64,000 nt of DNA from Cupriavidus sp. UYMMa02A (GTDB taxonomy: Bacteria > Pseudomonadota > Gammaproteobacteria > Burkholderiales > Burkholderiaceae), in NCBI GenBank assembly GCA_001725945.1, contig LRMT01000021.1, positions 50,316 to 114,315 on the forward strand, in the 5' to 3' direction. A model generated the notes under the pieces. That model saw only the letters and a program-made list of their open reading frames with translations, was not told the origin of the DNA and did not search any database. Numbering within the stretch: the first letter of the stretch is position 1; every line of letters starts with the position of its first letter. The position numbers and the translations under genes are program-made. Of this stretch, positions 19,615 through 30,594 are shown piece by piece.

Positions 19615-20763
19615 GTGCGCCGCTATTGTTAAGGAATGTGGGCAGAGGCGAGGGTGCGGAGAATCACGCCGCGCTGCCATTGACGACGACGACGGCCAGC
19701 CACATGCCGGAGCGCGCCGCGCGTCGCCGCATCGCGGTGTTCCGCGCGCTGCAGCTTGGCGACATGCTGTGCGCCGTGCCTGCGCTGCGCGCGCTGCGCG
19801 AAGGCGAACCCGACGCGCATATCACGCTGATCGGCTTGCCATGGGTCGCTCAGTTCGCCGACCGCTTCACCAATCTGATTGACGAAGTCATGGTTTTCCC
19901 GGCGCGCCCGGATTTCCGGAGCGGCCTTGCGATGTCGCCGCGCAGGCCGCGTTCCACGCCGATGCGCGGGCTCGGCGGTTCGACCTGGCCATTCAGCTTC
20001 ACGGCAGCGGAACGTTCAGCAACGACGTGGTCCGCCAACTGGGCGCGCGGTCTTCGCCGGGTTCTGCCCGACGCCGGCCGAGGCAAGCCTGGCCAGCGAG
20101 CACGAACGGCTCATGCCATGGCCCGGGGGCAACGAGATCGAACGCCTGCTGGGCCTGATGCGTTCGCTCGGATACCCGCCCGTCGACACGCATCTCTCTT
20201 TCCCGTTGCGTCCGCAGGACCATGCGGGTTGGCAGCGCCTGGCCGAGCTGCACGGGCTCGTGGGCGGCGAGTACATCTGCGTGCACCCCGGCGCGCGGAT
20301 GCTGTCGCGCCGCTGGCCCGTCGAGCGCTTTGCGGAGGTCGCGCAACGGCTGCGCGCGCGCTGGAAGGTGGTGGTCACCGGTGCGCCGGACGAAGTCATG
20401 CTGGCGCACCGGCTGTGCTCGCTGATCGGTGGCGACGTGGTCAACCTGACCGGTGCCACGCAGCTTGGGGAACTGGCCGCGCTGATCGCCCATGCGCGGA
20501 TGCTGCTGTGCAACGACACGGGGCCGTCCCACATCGCCGCGGCGCTGGGCACCCCGAGCGTAGTCATTTCCTGCGGTGGTGAAAGCGGGCGGTGGGCCCC
20601 GCTGGACCCCACGCTCCACCATGTGCTGGCCGCCCATCCGCCGTGCCGCCCCTGCGGCTGGCAGAAATGCCCGTTCCGGCATGAATGCGCGACAGCGATC
20701 ACCGCCGACGCGGTCGAGGCCGCAGCGCTGAGCCTGGCGTCACGGGGCCACGACCATGCATAG
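19611..20763 (+). CDS. Glycosyltransferase family 9 (second heptosyltransferase-like), frame breaks
   Basis: About 385 residues after at least two repairs (near 19915 and 20043). N-terminal [17 protein letters not shown], central [14 protein letters not shown], then [20 protein letters not shown] and [19 protein letters not shown] are family 9 motifs. A terminal Cys cluster ([11 protein letters not shown]) resembles the one in the first family 9 protein. The ATG overlaps the previous TGA (ATGA at 19611-19614), and the end overlaps the next gene by 8 bases. It is a second heptose or related transferase for the same glycan. Confidence 0.85.
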
Positions 20764-21702
20764 CCGTCTGCGCATCCTCACGTGGCATGTCCACGGCAAC
20801 TACCTGTATTACCTTTCGCAGGTCCCGCACGAGTTCTTCCTGGTGACACGGCCGGGCTACCCTCCCGGCTATGCCGGCGTGGGCGTTCGCTGCCATGGGG
20901 CACGAACGTCCACGAGGTGCCTTGGGACCGCGTCGCTGCCACCAACTTCGACTGCGTGCTCTACCAGCACCGCCACCACTACGAGCACGACCGCGTGGCG
21001 CTGCTGACGCCCGTGCAGCGCAACCTGCCTGCGATCTACCTCGAACACGACCCGCCGCAGGAGCACCCGACCAATACGCGGCACCCGGTCCAGGACCCCA
21101 ATGTCCTGCTGGTGCACGTCACGCCGTTCAATGCGCTGATGTGGGACAGCGGCATGACCCCCGCGCGTGTGATCGACCATGGCGTGCTGGTGGATCCGTC
21201 GGTGCGGTACACCGGCGTGCTCGCGCGCGGCATCAGTGTCGTCAACCACCTGGGCCGGCGCGGCCGCCGGCTTGGCGCCGACGTGTTCGCCGACGCCAGC
21301 CGGATGGTGGCGCTCGATCTCGTCGGCATGGAAGCCGAAGCGTCGGGCGGCCTGGGGGAGATCGCGAATGACGAACTCGCCGCGTTCATGGCGCGCTACC
21401 GGTTCTTCTTCCATCCGGTCCGCTACACCAGCCTCGGCCTTGCGGTGGTGGAAGCGATGATGATCGGCATGCCGGTCGTGGGCCTGGCCACGACCGAACT
21501 GTCCACGGTGATACGCAACGGCACGAACGGCTATATCGATACGCGTACCGACAGCCTCGTCGAGATCATGCGCGCGCTGATCGAGGATCCGGTACTGGCC
21601 GCGCGCTGGGGGCGGGCCGCCGCGCACACGGCGCGCGAGCGCTTCGGCATCGCGCGGTTCGTGGCGGACTGGCAGGCGGCATTCCGGGACGTGGCCGGCT
21701 GA
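20756..21702 (+). CDS. Glycosyltransferase (GT-B, family 1-like), one frame break
   Basis: About 315 residues after restoring one C near 20877. It starts RLRILTWHVHGNYLYYL, has IYLEHDPPQEHP and a C-terminal donor-site region HPVRYTSLGLAVVEAMMIGMPVVG with the E-x7-type motif, followed by NGYIDT. It is shorter than most family 1 enzymes. It is the last gene of the seven-gene overlapping operon 14295-21702. The function is assigned from fold motifs only. Confidence 0.75.
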
Positions 21703-21896
21703 GGCATCCGGGGGCATGCCACGCCACGCGTGAAAGTTTTCCCTGTAGCGATGTAGATCGAGCGGAACGGAGCGCCAAGGTCGCGGCGTGGTTTCCGGCA
21801 TGCGGGGGCGGTACGGAACTTGCGGGAAGGGGTGTGGCGCACCGAGCACCGAGAACGCTGGCGGATGCCCTTCGTGCGCGCTAACCGGAGCTATTG

Positions 21897-22626
21897 ATGA
21901 ACCGAGGCGAATACGGGGACCTTCGTCGCTACGGCACCTCGAAGGAAGACTGGCCGGACGATGCGGACGACGACGCCGTGCGCAGACAGCGTGCCTTGCG
22001 CCGCAGGCTGTCCGGTGGTGACCCACGTTGGCAGGAGGGGACACGGCAGCCGTCGGATGGCGGGTCGACGTCGCCCGCATCGCCGCGCGGCTATCGCGAT
22101 GCTCGCCGCGAGCAGGAACGCGTTGGCGAAGGCCAGGAGCGGCGCTGGGGCGATGCCGCCTATGGCGAGGGCCGATATGGCCAGTATGGTGAAGGCCGGT
22201 ATCGCGGCATGCGCCCCGAAAGCCAGCAACGGTACGTGGCGCCGCTGCGCGACGGGTCGCGATTCCCGTGGCAATTGGCATCAGGGCGGCGTTTCGCGCT
22301 ATGGCGATGCGTCCACCTCCGCGGAGACCCTGCGCGACGAATGGGGAACCGGCCGCCGCCGCCAGCCGGTCGGCCCGAAGGGCTATCAGCGTTCCGATGC
22401 GCGGATCCAGGAAGATCTGTGCCAGCAACTTGCGTATAGCCGGTTCGATGTGAGCGAGGTGGAGGTCAAGGTGGCGGAAGGCGTCGTGACGCTGGGCGGC
22501 GAGGTCGGCGAGCGCGCGGACAAATTCGGCATCGAGGAGATTGCCGATGGGGTGTTCGGTGTCAGGGAGGTAGACAACCAGATTCGGACCCCGCGTGCGC
22601 AGGGCATGCCGCGAACACAGCCATGA
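21897..22626 (+). CDS. BON-domain protein with disordered N-terminus, frame broken
   Basis: About 243 residues. The N-terminal 165 are charged and low in hydrophobics (YGEGRYGQYGEGRYRG and similar). A PVGPKGYQRSDARIQEDLC linker leads into one BON domain with VEVKVAEGVVTLGGEVGE. The frame changes near 22270 (an insertion or two deletions). GGAG precedes the ATG at 21897. BON domains are known from envelope and stress proteins such as OsmY and bind phospholipid or surfaces. A longer paralogue with the same linker lies at 26484-27498. Confidence 0.75.
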
Positions 22627-22662
22627 ACGCGGTCATCAACCATCAACTACCGGGCTGGGGGT

Positions 22663-23790
22663 GTGAAACCCGCGGGCCCCATCGCTGTGGCCAGTCAGCA
22701 TAAGACAAGCAATGAAGCCGCGAAAGACATACGCAAGGGACAGGTAGTCGAATTCATGTCCCGCGAGGCATTCGCCGCGCGTTTTCGGGCGAGGTACTAC
22801 GATCCGGCCTTCCGCAAGGAGGACGCCGCGATTGAACGCCTGGAGGCGATTGCCTGGGACGCTTACTGCCAGGCCCGCAAGGCGCCCGTGACCGAGAAGG
22901 CGGGCCCCGGCGCCGCCGATCCCGACTACGACCTCTCGGTGGAGTGGCGCCAGGCACGCGATGCCATCCGCGAGGCCCAGCGCCGGCATGACGACCCCGG
23001 CGAGCCTTCGCGCGTGCTGCTCGTGATCTGCGCCTCGCGCAATGATTTCACCTGTCCCGGCGAAGTATCCAAGTCCTGGCGGCTCGCGGCACTAGCGCGC
23101 TCGCGCATGGAGAGCCTGGGCATCACCGTCGATACGCTGGACCTGAGCCTGCTCGCTTCCGACCCTGACCGGCAGATCCATCCGTGCAAGGGCTGTGTCT
23201 CGACGGCCATGCCCTTGTGCCACTGGCCATGCAGCTGCTATCCGAACCATGCACTGGGGCAGGTCAACGACTGGATGAACGAGATCTACCCGCGGTGGGT
23301 GGCAGCCCATGGCGTCATGATCGTGACGCCGACGTACTGGTACCAGGTGGCCAGCCCGCTCAAGCTGATGATGGACCGGCTCGTGTGCGCGGACGGCGGC
23401 AATCCCGACCCGAGCAGCACGCATGGCAAGGCCGTCGCCGAGGCAAAGGCGCTGGAACTGAAGGGATGGAGCTATCCGAAGCACCTCGCGGGCCGCGTCT
23501 ACGGGGTGGTGGTGCATGGCGATGTGGCCGGCATCGAAAGCGTGCGCCGCTCGCTTTGCGACTGGCTTGGCTGGATGGGCCTGATCGATGCGGGAACCCA
23601 TGCGCAGCTTGACCGCTTTATCGGCTACTACGCACCCTATGCCACGTCGCACCGCGCGCTCGACGAAGACACCGGCGTGCAGCGTGAGGTGGAAAATGCG
23701 GGCGCAGCGCTCGCACAGGCGGTGACGCTGCGCCGCAAGGGCCAACTACCGGCCGTTGGCAGCGACCTGGCCGCGCCTCGGCCGAAGTAA
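22663..23790 (+). CDS. Flavodoxin-fold NAD(P)H-dependent oxidoreductase
   Basis: Protein of 375 residues with an N-terminal helical extension (about 1-120) and a flavodoxin-like FMN reductase domain: VLLVICASRNDF, then VMIVTPTYWYQVASPLKLMMD, and VYGVVVHGDVAG. The segment HPCKGCVSTAMPLCHWPC carries several Cys residues, as in iron-sulfur or thiol-dependent members. The frame opens with GTG at 22663; MSREAF at 22756 is an alternative start. It lies 36 bases after the BON gene. The substrate (quinone, azo or arsenical) is unknown. Confidence 0.75.
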   Translation: MKPAGPIAVASQHKTSNEAAKDIRKGQVVEFMSREAFAARFRARYYDPAFRKEDAAIERLEAIAWDAYCQARKAPVTEKAGPGAADPDYDLSVEWRQARDAIREAQRRHDDPGEPSRVLLVICASRNDFTCPGEVSKSWRLAALARSRMESLGITVDTLDLSLLASDPDRQIHPCKGCVSTAMPLCHWPCSCYPNHALGQVNDWMNEIYPRWVAAHGVMIVTPTYWYQVASPLKLMMDRLVCADGGNPDPSSTHGKAVAEAKALELKGWSYPKHLAGRVYGVVVHGDVAGIESVRRSLCDWLGWMGLIDAGTHAQLDRFIGYYAPYATSHRALDEDTGVQREVENAGAALAQAVTLRRKGQLPAVGSDLAAPRPK

Positions 23791-23821
23791 TCAACGGGAC
23801 ATGGGAGCCACGCAGCGCCCG

Positions 23822-24055
23822 TCAGGCTGCCGTGAGGGGTGCGCTGCACCCGGTGAAGTCAATTTCGCTCTTCGCATCATTGGCCGCGTGAATCGTCAGC
23901 AGTGCGCCTTCTGCCATCGCCATGCGGACGCCCGCGGTAATCGCATCGACCTGCGACGGATAGCCGACGTCATCGGCGCCTGGTGCATCAGACCGTACGG
24001 ACCACTGGCCGGCTTCTGTCTGGAACACCCGAACGGAACAACTTCTGCTGGACAT
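23822..24055 (-). CDS. DUF2188-like small protein
   Basis: Protein of 77 residues starting MSSRSCSVRVFQTE. The pattern of a short beta hairpin (VRVFQTEAGQWSVR), an alanine-rich helix (QVDAITAGVRMAMAEG) and a terminal strand (LLTIHAANDAK) resembles DUF2188. AGGAG lies 10 bases before the ATG at 24055. Neighbouring genes are stress-type accessory genes. No function is known. Confidence 0.5.
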   Translation of the reverse strand: MSSRSCSVRVFQTEAGQWSVRSDAPGADDVGYPSQVDAITAGVRMAMAEGALLTIHAANDAKSEIDFTGCSAPLTAA

Positions 24056-24231
24056 GGAAGGTATCTCCTGAACGAACCATGCTTGTGTTCTACATGTCCG
24101 AAATGCATGCTGCCGTCCGCCGGCGTCTGACTTTCGCGTCATCGGAAAGGCACCGGGGCAATTCAGGTGATGTCAGTGCCACGCCCGGCAGCCCACGTGC
24201 GGCGGGAGGCACGGAGTCCGGACAGATACTG

Positions 24232-24881
24232 CTACCGGGCAGCGCCGCCGCAATAGCCAGGCAGGCGGCGCGCGGCGCCGCCGCGTGCGAGCCGGATGGC
24301 TTGCGTCAGCGCCAGCGCAAAGCCGCCGATCGAGCTCATGTCCTCTTCGATGCGCTCGCGCAGGAAGCCGGCCCAGCGGAAGTCGCCCCTGGCGTTGGGC
24401 GGCTTGCGGTAAGCGCCTGACTGTCGCGCAAACGCGGCCAGGCTCCGGTACGGGTCGTCGCGCATGCCCATCACGCTCGCGGGCAGCGCGTCCACGCCGC
24501 GCCGCTTGCCGAGTTCGTCATAGGGATGCACGTAACAGAGCGCGCGCATGCGCTTCCAGAACGCGTCAGGATCGAGCCGGCTCAGGTCTCGCATGATGCG
24601 CACGGGCGCGCGGCGCAAGCCTAGTTCGGACCACGCGCGCGCCCAGTGGTGATGATCGACGATAAACAGCGCGCCGCCGGGGCCCACCACGGTCTTGATC
24701 CGGTGGCTGCGCAGGAAGCGGCGCAATGCCGCGCGGTCGCCGGCGTCCTGATGCTTGCGCGTCACAGCCATCTTGTCGCGCATATGGGTATAGCCCAGCG
24801 TGATCTGGGTCGGGCGCAGCGAGCCAGCTCGGCCACCGCCTTGCCGCGCCTACTCCTTGCCGGAACGCTGAGGGTCGACAT
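24232..24881 (-). CDS. ParB-like nuclease-domain protein (ParBc_2 type), one frame break
   Basis: About 216 residues after restoring one C near 24817: MSTLSVPARS, AVAELARLRPTQITLGYTHM, then FIVDHHHWARAW, YVHPYDELGKRR, MRDDPYRSLAAFARQSG and a C-terminal FRWAGFLRERI. Nearly every one of these motifs recurs in the gene at 27538-28179, so the two are paralogues. Proteins of this type are annotated as putative ParB-like nucleases; their biological role is not known to me. It overlaps the end of the upstream gene by 32 bases. Confidence 0.7.
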
Positions 24882-25266
24882 AGTGTTCCAATTCGCTGCC
24901 CGGATCTTCGTTGCCGGTGCTTTCGCAATCCACCGCTCCGCGCGCCACGGGCTGTGCCGCATCTTGGCTTGGGCAGTGGGTGACAGGGTCGAAGTCGGTC
25001 CACCGCCCGCTCTCCCACTTGCCTTGCGTGCGCTGCAGGTCGCGCACGCCCGCTTCGCGGAGCACATCGGCGGCGACGGCCGCGTTGCCGCGGCGGACGC
25101 AGGCGGCCAGTACCACCGGCACGGGTCCGCCGGCGCGCCGAGTGTCCTCCGTGGCCGCGCAGAGGATCGAGACATCCCACACCGAGAACCCACGCGCATA
25201 CAGGGCGCGTGCGGCGTCTTCGGCGGGGGAAATGGCCTCGAACCGTCCAAATACGATCGGTGACAT
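24850..25266 (-). CDS. Hypothetical stress-type protein (general-stress GsiB/DUF1269-like N-terminus)
   Basis: Protein of 138 residues: FGRFEAISPAEDAARALYARGF at the start, VAADVLREAGVRDLQRTQGK, SGRWTDFDP, and a hydrophilic tail. The alternating alpha/beta pattern that opens with a phenylalanine-flanked strand resembles small stress proteins found beside SDR and BON genes. AGGAG precedes the ATG at 25266. It lies 49 bases downstream of the SDR gene on the same strand, and its 3-prime end overlaps the ParB-like gene. Confidence 0.5.
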   Translation of the reverse strand: MSPIVFGRFEAISPAEDAARALYARGFSVWDVSILCAATEDTRRAGGPVPVVLAACVRRGNAAVAADVLREAGVRDLQRTQGKWESGRWTDFDPVTHCPSQDAAQPVARGAVDCESTGNEDPGSELEHYVDPQRSGKE

Positions 25267-25315
25267 GGCTGGTCTCCTGCAATCGATGCGCCGTCCCCGT
25301 GATGGCCGGGCACGG

Positions 25316-26171
<856 letters not shown>

Positions 26172-26483
26172 GGGCGTCTCCTGGGTGTCGTCTCGGTCGG
26201 CCTCGCGCAAGTTTCGTGCCGCGCATCGCGCGTACATCACAGTCCGAGTGTGTCGCCAGACCGCCGTAAGCCTTACATCGGTATGGAAATCTTTACCGTG
26301 GGCACGCCAGCGCCTGGAAGAATTTTCCACGGCGAGGAGGAGCGCAAGGGCGCATGGGTGGCGGCCGGCGGCGGGGCATGGTTCTTGCGGCGTGCTGGTA
26401 CTCGAGACGGCCAAACGGGCGTGGGCTGCGCAAATGTGCCGCGCGTCGATGACTGCGGGGGCCAGGACTCCAAGGAGGCAGAC

Positions 26484-27498
26484 AATGTTCAATTTCCGCA
26501 AGGGCCGCGGCAGCGGCAGCGAAAGCGGCGATTTCCAGCGGCGCGAGCAACAGGGCCAGGGCCGGGGCCGGTCCGGGTACGAAAGCCGCGGCAGCGGCTC
26601 CGAGGACTGGGGCCAGGAGTGGGGCGAGGACTGGCGCGGCGAGTCGTCGCAACGCGGCGCCTGGCACCAGCAGGACACGCCTGCCGGACAGTCGCGCGGC
26701 AGCTGGGGTGAACAGCGCTATGGGGCTGCCGACATGGGCGGCCAAGGGCATCCGTACAGTGATACCTATGGCGGATATCGGCCCACGCCGCAGGACAGCG
26801 GCTACCGCGAGTACGAGCAGGCATCGCGGCAGCGCGGTGGCCGGTCAGGCCAGAGCGGCTATGACACGGGCAGCTATGAAGGCAGCTTCGATCCGGGTGG
26901 TGACCGCTCGTACGGCTATGGCGGTCGCAGCGAGGACGAGGAGCAGCGCCGCACACAGGGCGTGCGCGGCGGCCGGGCCATGCACTGGAACGAAGGCATG
27001 GAGCGCGACCGCAGCCGGCGCGGCGGACAACCATCCTATGGCGGCGGCTACTTCGGCGACTCCGAAAGCGGTGGCCAGTCGTACAGTGGCGGCCAGCGTG
27101 TCTATGAGGACGACCTGGACGAAATGCGCAACCGCGGCGGCCGCAGCGGTTTCTCCGGAGCGGTGCGCCGGCCGGTCGGCCCCAAGGGCTACCGGCGTCC
27201 GGACGAACGCGTGCACGAGGACGTCTGCGAACGGCTGGCGATGAATCCTCATGTCGATGTGTCGGATGTTTCGGTCGAGGTGTCGAACGGCGTCGTCATG
27301 CTCGAAGGCACGGTACAGCAGCGGCGCGAAAAATACGTGATCGAGGAGATTGCCGAAGCCGTGTTCGGCGTGACCGAGGTCGAGAACCGTCTGCGCGTGC
27401 AGCGCAATGAGGGCACGGTTCGCGCGGGCCCGGTCGCCGGGCACCTCGAAGGCGCTGACACGCCGCCGTCGCCGGACCGCACGCTGAACAAGAGCTGA
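26484..27498 (+). CDS. BON-domain protein with long Gly/Arg/Ser-rich disordered region
   Basis: Intact protein of 337 residues. Residues 1-225 are low complexity (Gly, Ser, Arg, Gln, Tyr; repeated RGG, SGY and YGG motifs) and should be disordered. The linker RRPVGPKGYRRPDERVHEDV leads to one BON domain (about 245-310: VSVEVSNGVVMLEGTV, VFGVTEVENRL). AAGGAGG precedes the ATG at 26484. It shares the linker and domain with the protein at 21897-22626. RGG/YGG-rich tails are known to favour RNA binding and condensation; that role here is only a guess. Confidence 0.75.
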
Positions 27499-27537
27499 GC
27501 CACCAGCGCGGCGGCGCTGCCGCCGCGCCGCGTACGC

Positions 27538-28179
27538 ATGCGGGAGCCCCGGACACTTCGCAGCGGCAGCAAGCTCATGGTGCCGCTGGACGCGCTGCAT
27601 CCCACCCAGATCACCGTGGGCGCCTATCACGTCGCCCAGAAGATGCATGTCACCCGCCGGATCGCGCCGTCGCGGCGGGCCGCTTTCCTGGACCGGCACC
27701 GCGTCCACGTGGTGATCGGGCCGGAACACACGCTTTACGTGGTGGACCACCATCACTGGGTGCGCGCGTGGCACGACCTGGGACTGACGCATGTGCCCGC
27801 GATCGTCCGCGCCGATATCAGCTACCTTGGCGAGCGTGAGTTCTGGCGCTGGATGGTTGAACGGCACATGGTCCATCCCTACGACGAGCGCGGCAAGCGC
27901 CGGCCGCTGAAGGAATTGCCGGTGTCCGTTCACGACATGCGCGATGATCCTTACCGCAGCCTGGAGGCCTTTGTCCAGCTTGCGGGCGGATACCGGAAGG
28001 TCAAGCAGGCCTATCCCGACTTCCGGTGGGCGGACTTCTTCCGCAAGCATATCGAGGGGCCGCTGGATACGTCGGAAGGCTTTGCCGCGGCCCTGGTGCG
28101 CGGATTTCGCCTGGCCCATAGCGCCAGGGCGCGAAACCTGCCTGGCTATATCGGCAGGCTGGCCTGCGCGAGCAGCTGA
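27538..28179 (+). CDS. ParB-like nuclease-domain protein (ParBc_2 type)
   Basis: Intact protein of 213 residues. Motifs: VPLDALHPTQITVGAYHV, YVVDHHHWVRAW, MVHPYDERGKRR, MRDDPYRSLEAFVQLAGG and FRWADFFRKHI. It is the paralogue of the gene at 24232-24881. The N-terminal LHPTQI with a downstream DHHHW is the ParB/sulfiredoxin-like signature. The start could be 27538 or MVPLDAL at 27577. Its end overlaps the convergent topoisomerase gene by 34 bases. Function unknown. Confidence 0.7.
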   Translation: MREPRTLRSGSKLMVPLDALHPTQITVGAYHVAQKMHVTRRIAPSRRAAFLDRHRVHVVIGPEHTLYVVDHHHWVRAWHDLGLTHVPAIVRADISYLGEREFWRWMVERHMVHPYDERGKRRPLKELPVSVHDMRDDPYRSLEAFVQLAGGYRKVKQAYPDFRWADFFRKHIEGPLDTSEGFAAALVRGFRLAHSARARNLPGYIGRLACASS

Positions 28180-29230
28180 AGCAGGCGGGCTTCGTCGGCG
28201 CGCAGGCGGCTGCGCGTGCCTGCGGCAGCGCTGACCTCGAGCGCGCCGGAGAGGAAGGCTTCGATCACCGCCGGATGGACATAGCACTTGCGGCATACCG
28301 CCACGGTATTGCGCAGGCGCTGGGCCACGGTCTTGACCGCATCGGCCACGACCTTGCGGCGCTGCGTGTCCTGCTCCGTCGTTGCGCGTGCCGCCTTGCG
28401 CAGCAGCGCCAGCGCGTGGACGCTGCCGGCCCAGGTACGGAAATCCTTGGCGGTGAATTCCCCGCCGGTAATGTCGCGCAGGTAGGCGTTGACGTCCGCC
28501 GAGCCGATGTCGCGGACTTCGCCGTCGCTGTCGATGTACTTGAACAGGCATTGGCCCGGCAGTTCGGCGCAGTTGCGTACGATGCGCGCCACGCGCGGAT
28601 CGTTGACCGACACGTCATGGGTAATGCCGCTCTTGCCGGTGAACTGGAAGCGCAGACGGCTGCCGCGCACGGTGACGTGCTTCGGTCGCAGCGTGGTCAG
28701 GCCGTAGGTGCGGTTCTGCCGCGCATAGCGCGGCGTGCCGACGCGCACGAGCGTGGCGTCGAGCAGGCGCACCACGGCGGCCGCGACTTTCTCGCGCGGC
28801 ATGCCGTTGCGGGTCAGGTCGCGTTCCACGCGCGCGCGCAGCCGCGGCAGGATCGCGCCGAACTCTGCGAGCCGCCCGTACTTGTCGGTATCGCGCAGCG
28901 CGCCCCAGTCCGCATGGTAGACGTATTGTTTGCGGCCCCGGGCGTCGCGGCCCGTGGCCTGCAGGTGCCCGCCAGGGTCGGGGCAGATCCAGACGTCTTC
29001 GTAGGCGGGCGGAATGGCCAGCGCGGCAATGCGCGCGAGCGTAGCGGCGTCGCGCACGCGCTTGCCCTTCGCATCGACGTAGGTGAAGCCGCTGCCGCGC
29101 GTACCCGCGTGATGCCCGGGGTGCTGTCGTCGACATGATGCAGTCCCGCCTCGCGCAGCGCGACGCGGGCGACGTCGTCCACGCCACCAGCCAAGGCGGC
29201 CTCGGCGCAGCCGCTTTCCGATGCTCGCAT
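28146..29230 (-). CDS. DNA topoisomerase IB (eukaryote-like type I), one frame break
   Basis: About 361 residues after restoring one G near 29105. N-terminal DNA-binding part: GSGFTYVDAKGKRVRD, AIPPAYEDVWI, GRDARGRKQYVYHADW. The catalytic part shows the active-site Arg (GTPRYARQNRTYGLTTL), the Lys loop FTGKSGI, DFRTWAGS, and the nucleophilic Tyr in CYVHP. These enzymes relax supercoils through a 3-prime phosphotyrosine intermediate. The bacterial forms are small and scattered among Proteobacteria, often near DNA-repair or stress genes. The start at 29230 (MRASES) is inferred from the repaired frame. Confidence 0.9.
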
Positions 29231-29383
29231 CGCTCCGCTCCTTCGCGCTTCTTCGTATTGGCAAGGCGGCGCGCCATGCGGTGCGCCGGACCTTTTCATT
29301 GTATGGAGCGAAGGGCGGATGTTCAGTGGGGTGCTGTCCTACAGGGAGCGAGGCCTACCTGCCATCCTGCGTCAGCTGATAAC

Positions 29384-30134
29384 TCATGGAGTAGCTGAAC
29401 CGGCTTGCCGGATGACGCCGGTGGTCACGGCGATGACCTTGTCGCGCAGGAAATACGTGCGGATGATGCGCAGTCCGGCAGAGCGGTCTTCGACTTGCAG
29501 CTGTTGGGCCTGCATGCCCGCGATCAGCAGCCCCTGCAGTTCCTGCTCGACGCGGGTCACCTTGATGCCATATTCCTTCTCGATCATCGTATAGACCGGG
29601 TCGCTCAGGACTTCGCCGAGCGCCTTCAGTCCGCTATAGGCGTGGTCGACGTAGATGTCGACCAGTGCGATCGGTTCGCGCTTGGCATCTGCCCCATACC
29701 GGATTCCGCCGATATGCAGCCATTCGCGCCCACGTCGCTGCGCAGCAGCGTGGCCTGGGCCGGATCCGCCCGGATCCGCTCGCGGGAAGACACGCGCAGC
29801 GTGGTGCCCTTGGCATAGCGACCAGGTCGGCCGGTGAATCCATGACTTGCATGTAGCGTTCGCGCGGCCGGTCCGAAATGACGCGCGTGCCCACGCCGGC
29901 CTGCCGGCTGACCATGCCGAGATTGGTCAGCTTCTGAATGGCCTGGCGCACGGCGTAGCGGCTCAGATTCCACTGTTCGCACAACTCCGCTTCGGTCGGG
30001 AGCAACTCGCCGACCCGCGGGCGACCATTGACGATCTCCTGCATCAGCGTCCGCGCCAGGTCGAGGTGCCGGGGTGGCGTGGCCGCGAGCGAGGGGGGAT
30101 AGAGGTCGATCTCGTTTTCCAAGGGTTTTGCCAT
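29384..30134 (-). CDS. GntR-family regulator with UTRA domain, two frame breaks
   Basis: About 251 residues after repairs near 29820 and 29735. The winged helix (about 20-85) has VGELLPTEAELCEQW, SRYAVRQAIQKLTNLGMV and RQAGVGTRV. The UTRA effector domain follows (LHIGGIRYG, PIALVDIYVDHAY, TRVEQELQG, IIRTYFLRDKVIAV). The apparent start ATG is at 30134-30132 and shares bases with the ATG of the divergent gene. No ribosome site is visible, so the start could be leaderless or wrong. It probably controls the divergent SnoaL-like gene and itself. Confidence 0.8.
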
Positions 30135-30552
30135 GCAGCGCAAGGCAATCGCGCTGGAATACTTCCGGCGCATGGACCGAGGCGAGAGCGTCGCCGAACT
30201 GTTCGACGAGCACGCGGTGTTGTACTTCCCGAAGTGGGGGATCGCTCGGGGACGCGCGCGGATCGAAACGCTGTTCCGGGACTTGATGGGAATCCTGGAA
30301 TCGGTGAGCCACGATATCGCGCATGCCAATGTCATGCAGCAGGGCGACATGGTCGTGGTGGAGGGTACCTCCAGCGGCACGATGAAATCGGGGCAGGCGT
30401 GGCGCGCAGGCGTCACTCATGCGGGCCACTGGTGCGATGTTTTCGAGATCCGGGATTTCCGTATCCAGCGCTGCTACGTGTACCTGGATCCGGACTATGG
30501 CGACAACGACACCGAACGCTATCCGTGGCTGCAGCGCCCGGCGCGCGGCTGA
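30133..30552 (+). CDS. SnoaL-like / NTF2-fold protein
   Basis: Protein of 139 residues with the NTF2-like pattern: an N-terminal helix (ALEYFRRMDRGESVAELF), strand (AVLYFPKWG), RGRARIETLFRDLM, and the beta sheet VVVEGTSSGTM...HWCDVFEIRDFRIQRCYVYLDPDY. Relatives are polyketide cyclases, hydratases or binding proteins. AAGGG lies 8 bases before the ATG at 30133. It is divergent from the GntR gene with overlapping start codons. Activity unknown. Confidence 0.7.
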   Translation: MQRKAIALEYFRRMDRGESVAELFDEHAVLYFPKWGIARGRARIETLFRDLMGILESVSHDIAHANVMQQGDMVVVEGTSSGTMKSGQAWRAGVTHAGHWCDVFEIRDFRIQRCYVYLDPDYGDNDTERYPWLQRPARG

Positions 30553-30594
30553 CAGATAGCGGCATGGCCGCAATGGCCATGCCGCTATCGAAGA

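Noticed and set aside
20869..22428. Open frame of 519 codons on the minus strand across a glycosyltransferase and a BON gene
   Set aside because: It spans two unrelated plus-strand genes and the gap between them; composition is that of a shadow frame.
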